From NCBI GenBank assembly GCA_963763135.1, contig CAVXNJ010000013.1, positions 62,001 to 126,000 on the forward strand: 64,000 bases of DNA. The letters are read 5' to 3'. This DNA is from JANMZO01 sp963763135. GTDB lineage: Bacteria > Actinomycetota > Acidimicrobiia > Acidimicrobiales > JANYDT01. This document shows positions 42,125 through 51,000 of this stretch, in pieces. Each line of letters begins with the position of its first letter. Within the stretch, counting starts at the first letter, position 1. A program made the translations under genes and the position numbers. Under the pieces are notes generated by a model. The model was not told the origin of the DNA. It was given only the letters and a program-made list of their open reading frames with translations, and did no database searches.

Positions 42125-43493
42125 TCCGTAGGGTCCGCGGCATGGTGCTGCGGCTCGGAAAGGATCATTGGCATGACAAGGAAATCTAGTGTCGAGGTGG
42201 TGCCGGCGGAGCGATCGATGCAGGCATTCGCTGAGGAGCTTGTCGCTCGGTCTCGAGCGGAAGGTATCGAGTTGACCGGAACGGACGGCCTGTTGACCGC
42301 TCTTGTGCGGTCGGTGTTACAGACCGGGTTGGAAGTCGAGATGGCTGACCATCTCGGCTACGAACCTCATGACCGGTCGGGTCGGGGTAGTGGGAACTCG
42401 CGGAACGGGTACTCGTCGAAAACGGTCGCGACCGAGATCGGTGAGATCGAACTCGCGATCCCGAGGGACCGGAACGGATCATTCGCTCCGGTCACGGTCC
42501 CCAAGCATGTCCGCCGGCTTGATGGGTTGAACGCGAACGTGTTGTCGTTGTATGCGAAGGGCTTAACGACCGGGGAGATTCAGGCGCATCTGGTCGAGAT
42601 CTACGGCACCGAACTTTCCAGGGACACGATTTCCAAGATCACTGACACCGTGATCGAGGACATGCAGGCATGGCAGAACCGGCCGTTAGAACGGACGTAT
42701 GCGGTGATGTTGATTGACGCGATCGTGATCAAGGTCCGTGATTCGCAGGTCGCGAACCGGCCGGTGTACGTCGCGATCGGGGTCGATATGGACGGCCGTC
42801 GTGACGTGCTCGGCTTGTGGCTTGGGCCGTCGGGTGGTGAAGGCGCGAAACAGTGGATGACGATGCTCACCGAGCTCCGGAATCGGGGTGTTGCGGACGT
42901 GTTGATCACTTGTTGCGACGGCCTGAAAGGGCTCCCTGACGCGATCCGGACCGTGTGGCCGCTCACGACGGTTCAAACGTGTGTGGTGCATTTGGTGCGC
43001 AACAGCCTGCGGTACGCGTCGAAGAAACACTGGCCCCAGATCACCAAAGGTCTCCGTGGGATTTACACGGCCCCGACCGTGCCGGCGGCGGAGGCACGGT
43101 TTGCCGAGTTCGCGGAGGAGTGGGGCGGAAAGTATCCGGCGATGATCAATTCGTGGGAAAGCGCGTGGAACGAGTTCGTGCCGTTTCTGGAGTTCCCCGT
43201 CGAGTTACGCAAGATCGTGTACACCACGAACTCGATCGAGTCACTCAACGCCCGGTTCCGACGCGCGGTCAGGCACCGTGGTCATTTCCCGACCGATCAA
43301 GCCGCGTTGAAAGTGTTGTACCTCGTTGCGATTGAACGTCAAAAGAACCGGGAGAACCTGACCGGTCAAATCAACGGATGGAAACAGATCCTCAACACCC
43401 TGACCATCCATTACGGCGAACGAATCACCCTCTAAACTAAGCACACATAACAAGCATGGAATCAGCTACTTACACAAAGAAACTGACAGACCC
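42094..43493 (+). mobile_element. IS256-family insertion sequence, intact
   Basis: 1400 bp bounded by imperfect inverted repeats, both starting GGGTCTGTC and sharing TTTGTGTAAGT (left 42094-42122, right 43464-43493, 22 of the first 26 bases matching). It contains one complete transposase gene. The 8 bases flanking it (GGCAAGGT left, GAGCTCGG right) are not a target duplication, so one side has been rearranged since insertion. A truncated inverted copy is at 47404-47915. Confidence 0.9.
42173..43435 (+). CDS. IS256-family transposase (mutator type)
   Basis: 420 residues, normal length. DDE residues are in VMLIDAIVIKVRD (Asp about 182), DVLITCCDGLKGLPDAI (Asp about 249) and YTTNSIESLNARFRR (Glu about 356); the insertion LTTVQTCVVHLVRNSLRY with the conserved CxxH-like stretch is typical of the family. 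AAGGATCATTGGC precedes the ATG. Complete, so the element could be active. Confidence 0.95.
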   Translation: MTRKSSVEVVPAERSMQAFAEELVARSRAEGIELTGTDGLLTALVRSVLQTGLEVEMADHLGYEPHDRSGRGSGNSRNGYSSKTVATEIGEIELAIPRDRNGSFAPVTVPKHVRRLDGLNANVLSLYAKGLTTGEIQAHLVEIYGTELSRDTISKITDTVIEDMQAWQNRPLERTYAVMLIDAIVIKVRDSQVANRPVYVAIGVDMDGRRDVLGLWLGPSGGEGAKQWMTMLTELRNRGVADVLITCCDGLKGLPDAIRTVWPLTTVQTCVVHLVRNSLRYASKKHWPQITKGLRGIYTAPTVPAAEARFAEFAEEWGGKYPAMINSWESAWNEFVPFLEFPVELRKIVYTTNSIESLNARFRRAVRHRGHFPTDQAALKVLYLVAIERQKNRENLTGQINGWKQILNTLTIHYGERITL

Positions 43494-43656
43494 GAGCTCG
43501 GTCCACCCTTCCGCCCGGAGTTTCAATTCCCGCCCCGGTCCGTTCGATTCCCGGCTAACGCTCCGCGCAAAGCAATCACGACACACGGCTCGCAACACGA
43601 CGGCCGTCCAATGCAGTTCGCCAAAACGTGGATGCATGAGCGCGTGACACGCGCCG

Positions 43657-44376
43657 TCACCCTTCGAGAATGAACAACAGCAAGAACCCTGCGAAGAACG
43701 CAATGACATGCCAGTTCGTATCTGGCGTCTCGTGGGCCTCAACCAACAGTTCTTCCGTGACAAGGTACAACAGCGCAGCCGCACCGAATGCAAGTACACC
43801 GGCCAGCGTTGCGTGCGAAGCGCCACCGAGCAACGCCGCGCCACCAACAGCACCGACGGCCATCGCCATCGACGCAACGATAGGGACGGTCACTGCGACA
43901 CGCTTCGAAAGTGAGCGGTCGATCAATTCAGCAGTGAGTGACAACCCAAGAAACAACACTTCGAGCGTCAACGCAATCGTCAGCGTTCGTCCGTGTCCTT
44001 CCCCGATTGCGGCACCCATGCCGACTAACAGGCCGTCGATGAGTAGGTCGATCACGATCGCTGCCAGTAGCGCCGTGGGCAGCCCAGATTTGCCGGTTTC
44101 TTTCGATTCGACGCGACGCTCATAGGCACCGAGGCCAACAACCACTGCGACCCCGATCGAAAAACCAACAACAACAGCCAACAACGAATGTTGATCCCGC
44201 AAACTCGGAAGTACCTCACCAGCCACCGCAGCGAACACGACGCCGCCCGCAAAATGTTGAATGAATCCCGAAGCCGCATCCCCAACGCGACGCCACGCTG
44301 CCGTTACCGCGCCAACCCCGGCGGCAGTGATCGGAAACAGAACTAACTGTGCCGCGTTAACGACCGCGCTACTCAC
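43657..44376 (-). CDS. ZIP-family divalent metal transporter
   Basis: 239 residues, about eight membrane helices. ZIP signatures: GFIQHFAGGVVFAAVAGEVLP (about 37-57; HxxxG...E ligands), helix IV-like VIDLLIDGLLVGMGAAIGEG and helix V-like LEVLFLGLSLTAELID, and the C-terminal LVTEELLVEAHETPD. ZIP proteins usually bring Zn, Fe or Mn into the cytosol. The His residues usual in helix IV are replaced by Asp (DLLIDG), which might change metal choice. Its GTG start lies at the edge of a 16-bp tandem repeat that supplies the ribosome site. Confidence 0.8.
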   Translation of the reverse strand: MSSAVVNAAQLVLFPITAAGVGAVTAAWRRVGDAASGFIQHFAGGVVFAAVAGEVLPSLRDQHSLLAVVVGFSIGVAVVVGLGAYERRVESKETGKSGLPTALLAAIVIDLLIDGLLVGMGAAIGEGHGRTLTIALTLEVLFLGLSLTAELIDRSLSKRVAVTVPIVASMAMAVGAVGGAALLGGASHATLAGVLAFGAAALLYLVTEELLVEAHETPDTNWHVIAFFAGFLLLFILEG

Positions 44377-44438
44377 GTCGCATCCCTTTCACGTCGCATC
44401 CCTTTCACGTCGCATCCCTTTCACGTCGCATCCCCTTC
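44375..44438 (-). repeat. 16-bp tandem repeat, four copies, at the ZIP gene start
   Basis: Units at 44375, 44391, 44407 and 44423, with a degenerate fifth at 44439. Read on the minus strand each unit is GAAAGGGATGCGACGT, containing a ribosome-site-like AAAGGG and, at the junction with the next unit, a GTG; the last GTG is the ZIP start codon. Confidence 0.85.
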
Positions 44439-44711
44439 ACGCCGTATCCCCAGATGCGAAACCTCAGACCGGCGGCCTTGGCTCGACCGACAAGATCCGC
44501 TTCCCTCGGCTACCGAGACGGCCAGTGCCTCATAACTGTCGAGCACGTGCGGAAGTTTGGCCTTGACCGCCTTCTCCCGGGCCCGCTCCGGCGTTGATCC
44601 GACGATCCCGTTGATGTTGAGGCCGAAACGCCGAAGCGCTTCGGGATGGGCCACTCCCATGAACCCGGTGCCCACCACGCCAACAGTGATGCCTTGAAAC
44701 GAACGTGCCAT
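44421..44711 (-). pseudogene. Gfo/Idh/MocA oxidoreductase, N-terminal fragment
   Basis: The first 66 codons encode a Rossmann start, VGVVGTGFMGVAHPEALRRF, then INGIVGSTPERAREKA and VLDSYEALA, as in Gfo/Idh/MocA NAD(P)-dependent oxidoreductases of about 350 residues. The rest is missing and the frame runs into the tandem repeat of the ZIP gene. A truncated remnant. Confidence 0.65.
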
Positions 44712-44853
44712 GAGCCGACCCCCTACAGTGCTTCGAAGTTGCCATACGTAGCGAGTTACCGTACGCGGCCAACAGCGTATCGACCGCTTGACGGTCTCCG
44801 CTCGGGACGGCGACGTCCGGCTGAAGTCCGGCTAAGTCCGCCCAGGTCCGCGG

Positions 44854-45550
44854 CTACTTCGTGACGGTGAGCGTCACGGTGGTCGACTGTCGGTTCTTCC
44901 CGAGCTTGTAGGTCGTGTTGATGGTGTGCTCGCCGGGAGTGAGCCCGGTGATGAGCACCGGCCAGCCTCCCGCTCGAAGCCGCCACTTTCCGCCCTGCAG
45001 CCCGAAGGGACTGTCCTGCTTGAGATCGAGGACGAACTTTTCCGTGATCAACTTGAACCGACCGATGCCGAGATCGACGCCGTCGACGGTGATCCGGTAG
45101 TTCTTGAGCGGCTGGAAGCGTTCGTCGATGCACTTAACGCTCGCCTGGTGATCTTCGGAGTCGTTGCAGATCACGCCGATGTGGTCGATCATGAGCGCGG
45201 ACGACATGGTCATTGTGCAGGTCATGGTCTTGCCGAGTTCGGCTGGCAGCGTGAACAGCTTCTTGGCCAGAGCTTTCGCTGCCGGGGTGTCACCGAACTG
45301 CGGACGCTCGGCACAGTTCGACGCGCTGATGGCCGCCTTTGTCGCCGCGCACCTTCGCCTCGTAGCCGAGGATCAACAGGTCGGAGCGCGTCTTCCCATC
45401 GAATTTTGTGGAGGGGGCCAACAGGCGGAAATTCTTCACCGGAGCCACCGGTGTTGTGGTTGTCTGCGCATTCCCCGTGGACGGCAGGGCAAACATCAGC
45501 GCGCTTAGCAGTAGTCCGACAATTCCTGCACCGATGCGTCGGTGCGTCAT
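44854..45550 (-). pseudogene. Exported protein of unknown function, frameshifted
   Basis: Starts at the ATG at 45550 with a signal peptide (MTHRRIGAGIVGLLLSALMF, then ALPSTGNAQ). The frame runs LLAPSTKFDGKTRSDLLILG, then must shift by one base near 45340 to continue KAAISASNCAERPQFGDTPA and TLPAELGKTMTCTMTMSSAL, ending ITGLTPGEHTINTTYKLGKN at 44854. The joined product would have about 231 residues, two Cys pairs and a beta-rich C terminus. No family recognised. Either a real frameshift or a base-call error. Confidence 0.55.
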
Positions 45551-46096
45551 TTCGTTGCTCGGAACATGCTTGGTGACAACCCAACTTTGGCTAGGAGAAT
45601 GACGAGGTCCTCTTCTGCCGCCTTCACGATCGACCAGAAGCGGTTCCGCTTGAGCGGTACGGCCGAACGGCCGCCGTTGCGCGTGACCTTCGGAGCGGGG
45701 CACCCGAAGTTCATATCGATGTGGTCGAGCCCACCTTCGGCGATCGGGTAGCGGACGGCTTCGGCCAACGAAACCGGTTCGGTGCCGTAGAGCTGAATGC
45801 TCCGGGGTGATTCCTGCGGTGCGAAAGAAATCATGCGCATCGTGCGGGCGCCACCGCCGATGACAGACGCGGGCCATGAACATCTCACTCACATAGATCC
45901 CGGCGCCGTGACGACGGCAGAGCGTGCGGAACGGCGCGTTCGTAACGCCGGCCATGGGCGGAAGAACAACGGGGGTCTCCAACTCGATCGGTCCGATTCG
46001 AACCGGCGGGGTCTTTAAAGCGGCAGATTGCACCCCTCCATGATGCTCGACGAATGGACCCTGAGTGGTAAACGGCTTCGGGTGCGGGGTCATCAC
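45547..46096 (-). pseudogene. tRNA-dihydrouridine synthase fragment, frameshifted
   Basis: The N-terminal part encodes PVRIGPIELETPVVLPPMAG and TNAPFRTLCRRHGAGIYVSE, the FMN-binding start of Dus enzymes. After a one-base shift near 45885 it continues RTMRMISFAPQESPRSIQLY and DHIDMNFGCPAPKVTRNGG, the Dus active-site region with its Cys, then ends prematurely. About the first 175 of some 330-380 residues remain. It is coupled to the methyltransferase gene upstream by a 4-bp overlap. A housekeeping-type gene in decayed form suggests a chromosomal insertion edge or a captured fragment. Confidence 0.7.
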
Positions 46097-46770
46097 CGCG
46101 GGTCGGCGGTCCCGTGTGAGCGGGAGCTCGGTAACGATGTGACGGACGAAACGTCTGCGGTCGTGTCCGCCTCGCGTCGCCGCCCGACCTGCGGAACGAA
46201 CCGGCCCACCCGCGCTTCGAACATGCCGAAAGCCGCTCCGTGGCGGGACCGTAAGTACGGTTCCTCGACCACACGTACCTGCAGTTCAACGGCGACAATC
46301 AACATCACAACACCGACGAGCGAAACCCAGTTCGGAACCATCAACGCAAGCCCGATCGCCGTGGCAACCATTGCGGTGAACACCGGATTGCGAACGATCC
46401 GAAACGCGCCCGAAACCACCAGTTGCGTTGTCTCGGACGCGTCCACACCAATCCGCCACGAGTCCCTCATCGAGCCTTGTGCGACGATCGTCAGACCCAT
46501 ACCAACTACGGCCACACCGAGCCCCACCTCGCCCAGCAACTGACTATCCGTGAGTGAGCCCAAACCCACGAGTTCCGCAACTGGCCCGACCACACCGATC
46601 ACGAGCGCAACCCCGAACAACACCCCAGCGAACCATTCCGCCGATCCGACGCGGCCACGCACCCCCCGCCAACCCGTGTCCCCGGTCCGACGCCGCTGCA
46701 CAGCCGTCCGCAATCCGAACGCCAACGAAATCCAAACCAGATACAACACGATCGCAGTCCAAGCCATCAC
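46093..46770 (-). CDS. ICMT-like (isoprenylcysteine/phospholipid-type) methyltransferase
   Basis: 225 residues, about five membrane helices. The C-terminal block has GAFRIVRNPVFTAM and EEPYLRSRHGAAFGMFEARVGRFVP (read in two parts), the RHPxY-like and EExxL...F signatures of the ICMT/PEMT membrane methyltransferase group, here with RNPVF. It starts at GTG 46770, overlapping the stop of the CmtR-like regulator by 4 bp. Such proteins often follow metal-sensing ArsR genes; the substrate is unknown. Confidence 0.75.
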   Translation of the reverse strand: MMAWTAIVLYLVWISLAFGLRTAVQRRRTGDTGWRGVRGRVGSAEWFAGVLFGVALVIGVVGPVAELVGLGSLTDSQLLGEVGLGVAVVGMGLTIVAQGSMRDSWRIGVDASETTQLVVSGAFRIVRNPVFTAMVATAIGLALMVPNWVSLVGVVMLIVAVELQVRVVEEPYLRSRHGAAFGMFEARVGRFVPQVGRRREADTTADVSSVTSLPSSRSHGTADPR

Positions 46771-47114
46771 GACGCACTCCTCTCACCCCGTGAGCTGATC
46801 GACGGCAGTTGAGCACAATCTGTTGATGCTTCAAGCGTCAACAGATCACGCAACGCATGGTCCAATGCCGGCGAAACCAACGAGTACTTCACCCGCCGCC
46901 CCACGGTCTCGGTCCTCACCAGACCACACCCCCGCAAACATGCCAAGTGATTGGAAACGTTCGAACGGGAACCAGCGACCCTTTGGGCAAGCTCCGACGA
47001 GAACTCCGGACCATCGAGCAACGCGACCAAGATCGCCTGACGAACCGGATCAGCCAACGCCTGCCCCACCCGTCGCAACGGCCCTCCATTCCTCTCCATC
47101 GGCCTATTATTCAC
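46767..47114 (-). CDS. ArsR-family CmtR-like metal sensor
   Basis: 115 residues. Winged helix: ALADPVRQAILVALLDGPEF and RSNVSNHLACLRGCGLVRTE. C59-x3-C63 and C100 match the CmtR ligand set C57/C61/C102, so Cd(II) or Pb(II) sensing is likely. It overlaps the methyltransferase gene by 4 bp and probably represses that operon through the palindrome at 47120. It is the second CmtR-type protein in the window; the other is at 28954. Confidence 0.85.
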   Translation of the reverse strand: MNNRPMERNGGPLRRVGQALADPVRQAILVALLDGPEFSSELAQRVAGSRSNVSNHLACLRGCGLVRTETVGRRVKYSLVSPALDHALRDLLTLEASTDCAQLPSISSRGERSAS

Positions 47115-47119
47115 GCCAT

Positions 47120-47145
47120 ACTGAATTCAGTCAAGACTGAACTAA
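47120..47145. promoter_or_regulatory. Putative operator of the CmtR-like gene
   Basis: ACTGAATTCAGT (47120-47131) is a perfect 12-bp palindrome 6 bp from the GTG start, followed by a second half-site GACTGAACT (47135-47143). Placement over the promoter fits ArsR-type autorepression. Confidence 0.55.
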
Positions 47146-47249
47146 GGCAACGCCGAACTCCGGCAATTCTTAACTCACGCCCTGAACTCCACGCCCTGAA
47201 CTCACTCCACGGATGATCACTTCCTGGATGACAAAACCGCAGAAGCACA

Positions 47250-47403
47250 ACCTCCACGTGTTCTCCACACACGTCATTCAACATGGACAAATAGAGGAAT
47301 TGGGATCAGAGCCGGTGACCATGTCGACTCGACGACGGTTCACCTCGTGAGATGTTGACCGGGGCCGGTGCGTTGGTGTCACTCGATGCCGCGGGTCCAG
47401 CAG
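47250..47403 (+). pseudogene. Multicopper oxidase, 5' fragment cut by IS
   Basis: Aligns base for base with 57508-57660, the upstream region and signal-peptide codons of the multicopper oxidase: TTCTCCACACACGTCATTCA, then GATCAGAGCCGGTGACC, GATGTTGACCGGGGCCGGTG and TGCCGCGGGTCCAGCA. In-frame stops and small deletions break it. It ends exactly where the IS256-type repeat begins at 47404, so the insertion separated this end from the rest of the gene, which is not found. Confidence 0.75.
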
Positions 47404-47915
47404 GGGTCTGTCAGTTTCTTTGTGTGTCAGTAGCAGATTCCACGGTTGCTATGTGTGCTTATTTGTGAGGGTGATTCGTTCGCAGGAGTGGTTGGTCAGG
47501 GTGTTGAGGTCTGTTTCCATCCGTTGATTTGACCGGTCAGGTTTCCCCGGTTCTTTGTCGTTCGATCGCGACGAGGTACAACACCTTCAACGCGGCCTGA
47601 TCGGTCGGGAAATGACCTAGAGCGGTGTCGTACTGCACGTCGGAACTGGCGTTGAGTGCCTCGATCGAGTCTGTCGCGTACACGATCTTGCGTAACTCGA
47701 CAGGGAACTCCAGAAACGGCACGAACTCGTTCCAGGTCGTTCCCACGACGTGATCATCGCCGGATAACGGCCATCCCATTCCTCAGCGAACTCCGGAAAC
47801 CGTGCCTCAGCCTCCGGCACAGTAGGTGCCGTGTAAATCCCACGCAGGCCCTGGGGATTCGGGGCCAATGTTTCTTCGATGCGTACCGCAAACTTGTTCC
47901 GACCAAATGCAACCA
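47404..47915 (-). mobile_element. Truncated IS256-family element
   Basis: Begins with the terminal repeat GGGTCTGTCAGTTTCTTTGT and carries the last third of the transposase on the minus strand, in pieces: HLVGTSLRYASKKHWPRI, LRGIYTAPTVPEAEARFPEF, WNEFVPFLEFPVELRKIVYA and HFPTDQAALKVLYLVAIERQ. Several frameshifts break it. The other end is missing beyond about 47915. It is in the opposite orientation to the intact copy at 42094. Confidence 0.85.
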
Positions 47916-48095
47916 TTTCTGACATTTCGCGCTCCCCGCAACTACGTTCATCGGCCATCACGTCCCACTACTCGTCACCACATTCTCACCCAGGTGCACC
48001 GATCCTTCCCAGCGTATGTGGTCGGGCCTGGGTCTTTCGGCGTACGTTCGCCTCACGTGACCGGACCCATCAGCGAGGGACCTAACCTCCACGTC

Positions 48096-49349
48096 ATGGC
48101 TCGCAAGCATCGACTCGTCGATTCGTCAGTGACGCGTTTTGGTTTGGCCGGCCTGGGCGCCGTACTAGTTGTCGGCGCCCTCACGCTTGTCGCTCTCTCC
48201 CGCATTTCGGCGAGCGAAGCCCTCCGCGCCGCAGAAGAACGCGCCCGGCTCGCCGGTCGCGGCATCGTAGAACCCGCCCTCGACGATGCCATAGCCGAGC
48301 CCCCATCCGAGTCCGCCAGCGGAAGCGAGCACGCCGCCACCCTCGCTGCTCTGACGCGGGTGGTGCGGGTCAAGGTGTGGAGCCCGTCCGGGCGGATCGT
48401 GTACTCAGATGAGCCACAACTTGTCGGCCAGCAGTTCGCGCCCAAGGCCGATCATGCCGAGGCCATCGCCGACGGCGAGATCCACTCCGAACGGGACTCC
48501 GGTCGTCTGCTCGAGGTCTATCTCCCCATCCGCACCGCGAACGGCACGCAGCTCGTATACGAGCAGTACGAAAAATACGACTCACTCACCGGCAACAGCC
48601 GACGCCTGCTTCGCCGCCTCGGCCTTCCCCTTGGCGCCGGCCTCGGTCTGCTATGGCTCACCCAACTTCCGCTCGCCCGATCGTTGGCCAAACGCATTCG
48701 CCACGCCGAAGCCGAACGAGTCGCACTGCTCGAACAGATCGTCACCGCATCGGAGCGCGAACGCGAACGCATCGCAGCCGATCTTCACGACGGCGTCGTG
48801 CAGGACCTCGCCGGCCTCACCTTCGAGTTGTCAGCCGCCGTGAATACGGCAACGAGCAAAGAACAACACGATTCGCTGCAACGATCGGCCGACATCGCCC
48901 GCTCATCCATGCGCCAGCTGCGATCCTCACTTGTTGACCTCCACCCACCGACCGCGCATGCGCTCGGGCTCGTCGAAGCCATCGATACGGTCGCCCAACT
49001 TCTCCGAGACGAAGGCATCCGCGTCAACATCGACATCGACGTTCCCGAACTCGATACCAACACCGAATCGCTTCTCTACCGAAACGCGCAGGAGCTTCTG
49101 CGAAACGTCCGCAAACACGCAGACGCCACGACAGTCTGTGTCGTGTCGAAAACCTCACCGAACCGGGTGAGGCTCATCATCACCGACAACGGCCGAGGCT
49201 TTTCCAAAAGCGAACTCAGTGAACGTAAGCGTGCTGGGCATCTCGGCCTTGATCTTCAACACACGCTAATCACCCGGGCCGGCGGCACCCTTACGCTCAC
49301 CTCGCTACCCGGTCACGGAACGACCGCCACGATCGAGGTCCCACGATGA
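48096..49349 (+). CDS. NarL-type sensor histidine kinase
   Basis: 417 residues from the ATG at 48096. Two membrane helices (about 15-35 and 175-192) bracket an extracytoplasmic sensor with VKVWSPSGRIVYSDEPQLVG, a Cache-like sketch. The HisKA_3 dimerisation domain has ERERERIAADLHDGVVQDLAG (His about 230; read ERERERIAADLHDGVVQD), and the ATPase domain has AQELLRNVRKHADA, ITDNGRGF and a truncated G2 box ending HGTTATIEVPR. Its partner response regulator would follow, and the ATG at 49346 overlaps the kinase stop, but that gene is broken. The kinase is thus an orphan. Confidence 0.85.
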   Translation: MARKHRLVDSSVTRFGLAGLGAVLVVGALTLVALSRISASEALRAAEERARLAGRGIVEPALDDAIAEPPSESASGSEHAATLAALTRVVRVKVWSPSGRIVYSDEPQLVGQQFAPKADHAEAIADGEIHSERDSGRLLEVYLPIRTANGTQLVYEQYEKYDSLTGNSRRLLRRLGLPLGAGLGLLWLTQLPLARSLAKRIRHAEAERVALLEQIVTASERERERIAADLHDGVVQDLAGLTFELSAAVNTATSKEQHDSLQRSADIARSSMRQLRSSLVDLHPPTAHALGLVEAIDTVAQLLRDEGIRVNIDIDVPELDTNTESLLYRNAQELLRNVRKHADATTVCVVSKTSPNRVRLIITDNGRGFSKSELSERKRAGHLGLDLQHTLITRAGGTLTLTSLPGHGTTATIEVPR

Positions 49350-49654
49350 CATCCACACCCGACGTTTCCTTGCTGTTGTGCGATGACCCCATGCCGTGCC
49401 GCCGGGCTCGAACAGCACCCACGAAACACCGCCTCACCGAACCACAAGCACAGACAGAGACCTTACAGTCGGACCGGACTCCTTTCAAGGCGATGTTCGC
49501 TACGAATTCCGGAGGATTTGCCGACATCAATGTCCTGACCTCCGCTACGGCCTCGTATCTGGCGATCGGAACACTGCGATCCATCGCTGTGGGGCATCGC
49601 CATCACCGTCATCGGCGTAGCGCTCGCGGCGAACACCTACCTCGGCTCGTCTGA
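49346..49654 (+). pseudogene. Response-regulator start fused to a membrane-protein remnant
   Basis: Starts as a NarL-type response regulator (MTSTPDVSLLLCDD, ATGA-coupled to the kinase) but loses that identity after about 15 residues. From about 49485 it matches the last helices of the protein at 39207: NSGGFADINVLTSATASYLA against SGGFADLNVLSSSATASSLS. A frameshift near 49595 continues GIAITVIGVALAANTYLG in another frame. It looks like a deletion joining two genes, followed by decay. Confidence 0.65.
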
Positions 49655-49835
49655 AACTCAGGACCGTTCGTGAACAACTGTCGGCAGCTAGTTCGGAGAA
49701 ACGATGCAACGCGGTTTGCCGGTCGTCGGTCGCCTTCGCATTGCTATTTGCGACGATTCTCACACCACTCCAGACGCTTCCCGATCCGCTGGACGACCAC
49801 ATTGCTACGGCGACAAACACGGCTTGGGCGTAAAG
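49655..49835 (+). pseudogene. Remnant of an NlpC/P60 gene 5' end
   Basis: One frame reads VAFALLFATILTPLQTLPDP then LDDHIATATNTAWA and stops, closely echoing the NlpC protein at 41086 (VLVAAVLSPRPAQADPQDNT, IAIAANNVLE). With the preceding remnant, it preserves the order membrane protein, wall enzyme seen at 39.2-41.8 kb, with the transpeptidase missing. Short and decayed, so confidence is limited. Confidence 0.45.
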
Positions 49836-49862
49836 CCCCGAGTCGGGTAATCGGGTAGCTCA

Positions 49863-50888
49863 GTGTCCAACCACCCAACGAAGCCGTCCTCCAAGACATC
49901 GGTCGCCAAACGGCGCACGCTGCGTTGGATTGGACTTGTTGTGCTCGTGCTTTTCGCCGCCACCACGGTCATCGTCGGGCGAGATGTCGTTCGCGATGCG
50001 TGGGCCGCAATGGGGGAGGTTTCGTTCGCGTCTTGGCTCGGCCTCCTCGCTGCGTGGTTGTGGTGGACGTTGCTTCGCGCATCAGTGCAGAAATGGTCGG
50101 TTGCCTCTATCGATTTCCGGACGGCGCTATTGATGAGCGAAGCGGGAGAAGCAGCCAAGTGGCTCCCGGTCGGCGAGGCCGGAAGTTTCGCAATCCGAAC
50201 GTCACTAGGACGATCTCGCGGTATCGGCACCAGCTCGCTCGTGATTGCGTTCGTCCTCGTCGGCGAGGCGTTAGCGACGGGCCTTTGGCTCCTCGTCGGA
50301 GCCGCCGCACTCATCGACGTGCGGCGAGGAACTGCCGACTCCCTCGATCGGGCTGGACTGATCGGAGCAGGTTTCGGACTGACCTTTACGATCATCGGCG
50401 CCTGGATCATCGTGTCCAAAACCCGGATCACCGAGTGGCTGGTGCGAAGGGCGCTGCGGGTGCAGACACGCATCGCGCGACGGTGGCCGCGCGCCGCTCG
50501 TCCAGACCTGGCGACTGCGATCAACGACGCTCGGCGAGAAGCGGCTGGCTTGATTCGTCGCCGGGCGGCTGGCCTCGTCGTTACCGGCGCGGCGGTGTAC
50601 GTTGCGTCCGGAAGCCTCCTGTGGCTCGCGCTGCGAGCGGTGGGCGGGTCGGGTGGTTTGGTCTCGACCCTTGTGATCTACATGCCAGTGAAGGCGGCGG
50701 TGGGCTTCTCACCGACACCGGGCGGCATCGGATTCACGGAGGCGGGCCTCGTAGGAGCACTAGTGGCGGCAGGTGTACCACTAAGGCGCGCTGTCGCCGG
50801 CGTAGCGATCTACCGGCTCTTCACTGCTCTCGTTCCACTCGTGGCGGGGTCGGCTATCAGCGTCTGGTGGCTGCGACGCAATCGGTGA
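49863..50888 (+). CDS. LPG-synthase-TM-like (flippase-type) membrane protein
   Basis: 341 residues, about eight membrane helices. Signatures of the lysylphosphatidylglycerol synthase transmembrane family: RTALLMSEAGEAAKWLPVGE in the first half and KAAVGFSPTPGGIGFTEAGL with VGALVAAGVPLRRAVAGVAI near the C terminus. This domain moves lipids across the membrane when fused to a synthetase; stand-alone members have unknown cargo. GTG start; intact. It stands alone after the decayed stretch. Confidence 0.75.
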   Translation: MSNHPTKPSSKTSVAKRRTLRWIGLVVLVLFAATTVIVGRDVVRDAWAAMGEVSFASWLGLLAAWLWWTLLRASVQKWSVASIDFRTALLMSEAGEAAKWLPVGEAGSFAIRTSLGRSRGIGTSSLVIAFVLVGEALATGLWLLVGAAALIDVRRGTADSLDRAGLIGAGFGLTFTIIGAWIIVSKTRITEWLVRRALRVQTRIARRWPRAARPDLATAINDARREAAGLIRRRAAGLVVTGAAVYVASGSLLWLALRAVGGSGGLVSTLVIYMPVKAAVGFSPTPGGIGFTEAGLVGALVAAGVPLRRAVAGVAIYRLFTALVPLVAGSAISVWWLRRNR

Positions 50889-51000
50889 CGACGCTCAGAA
50901 GCGCTAAGCGTCGCCGCGTCACCTAGTGGCATTTAGAAGCTGACGCCGACGAACCAGGGTCGAGGTGTGAGTTCGACCGACGCCCATTGCGTCCGGTCCG

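Noticed and set aside
44375..44450. CRISPR or Rho-independent terminator in the 44-kb repeat
   Set aside because: The 16-bp units are head-to-tail without spacers and have no hairpin or U-run.
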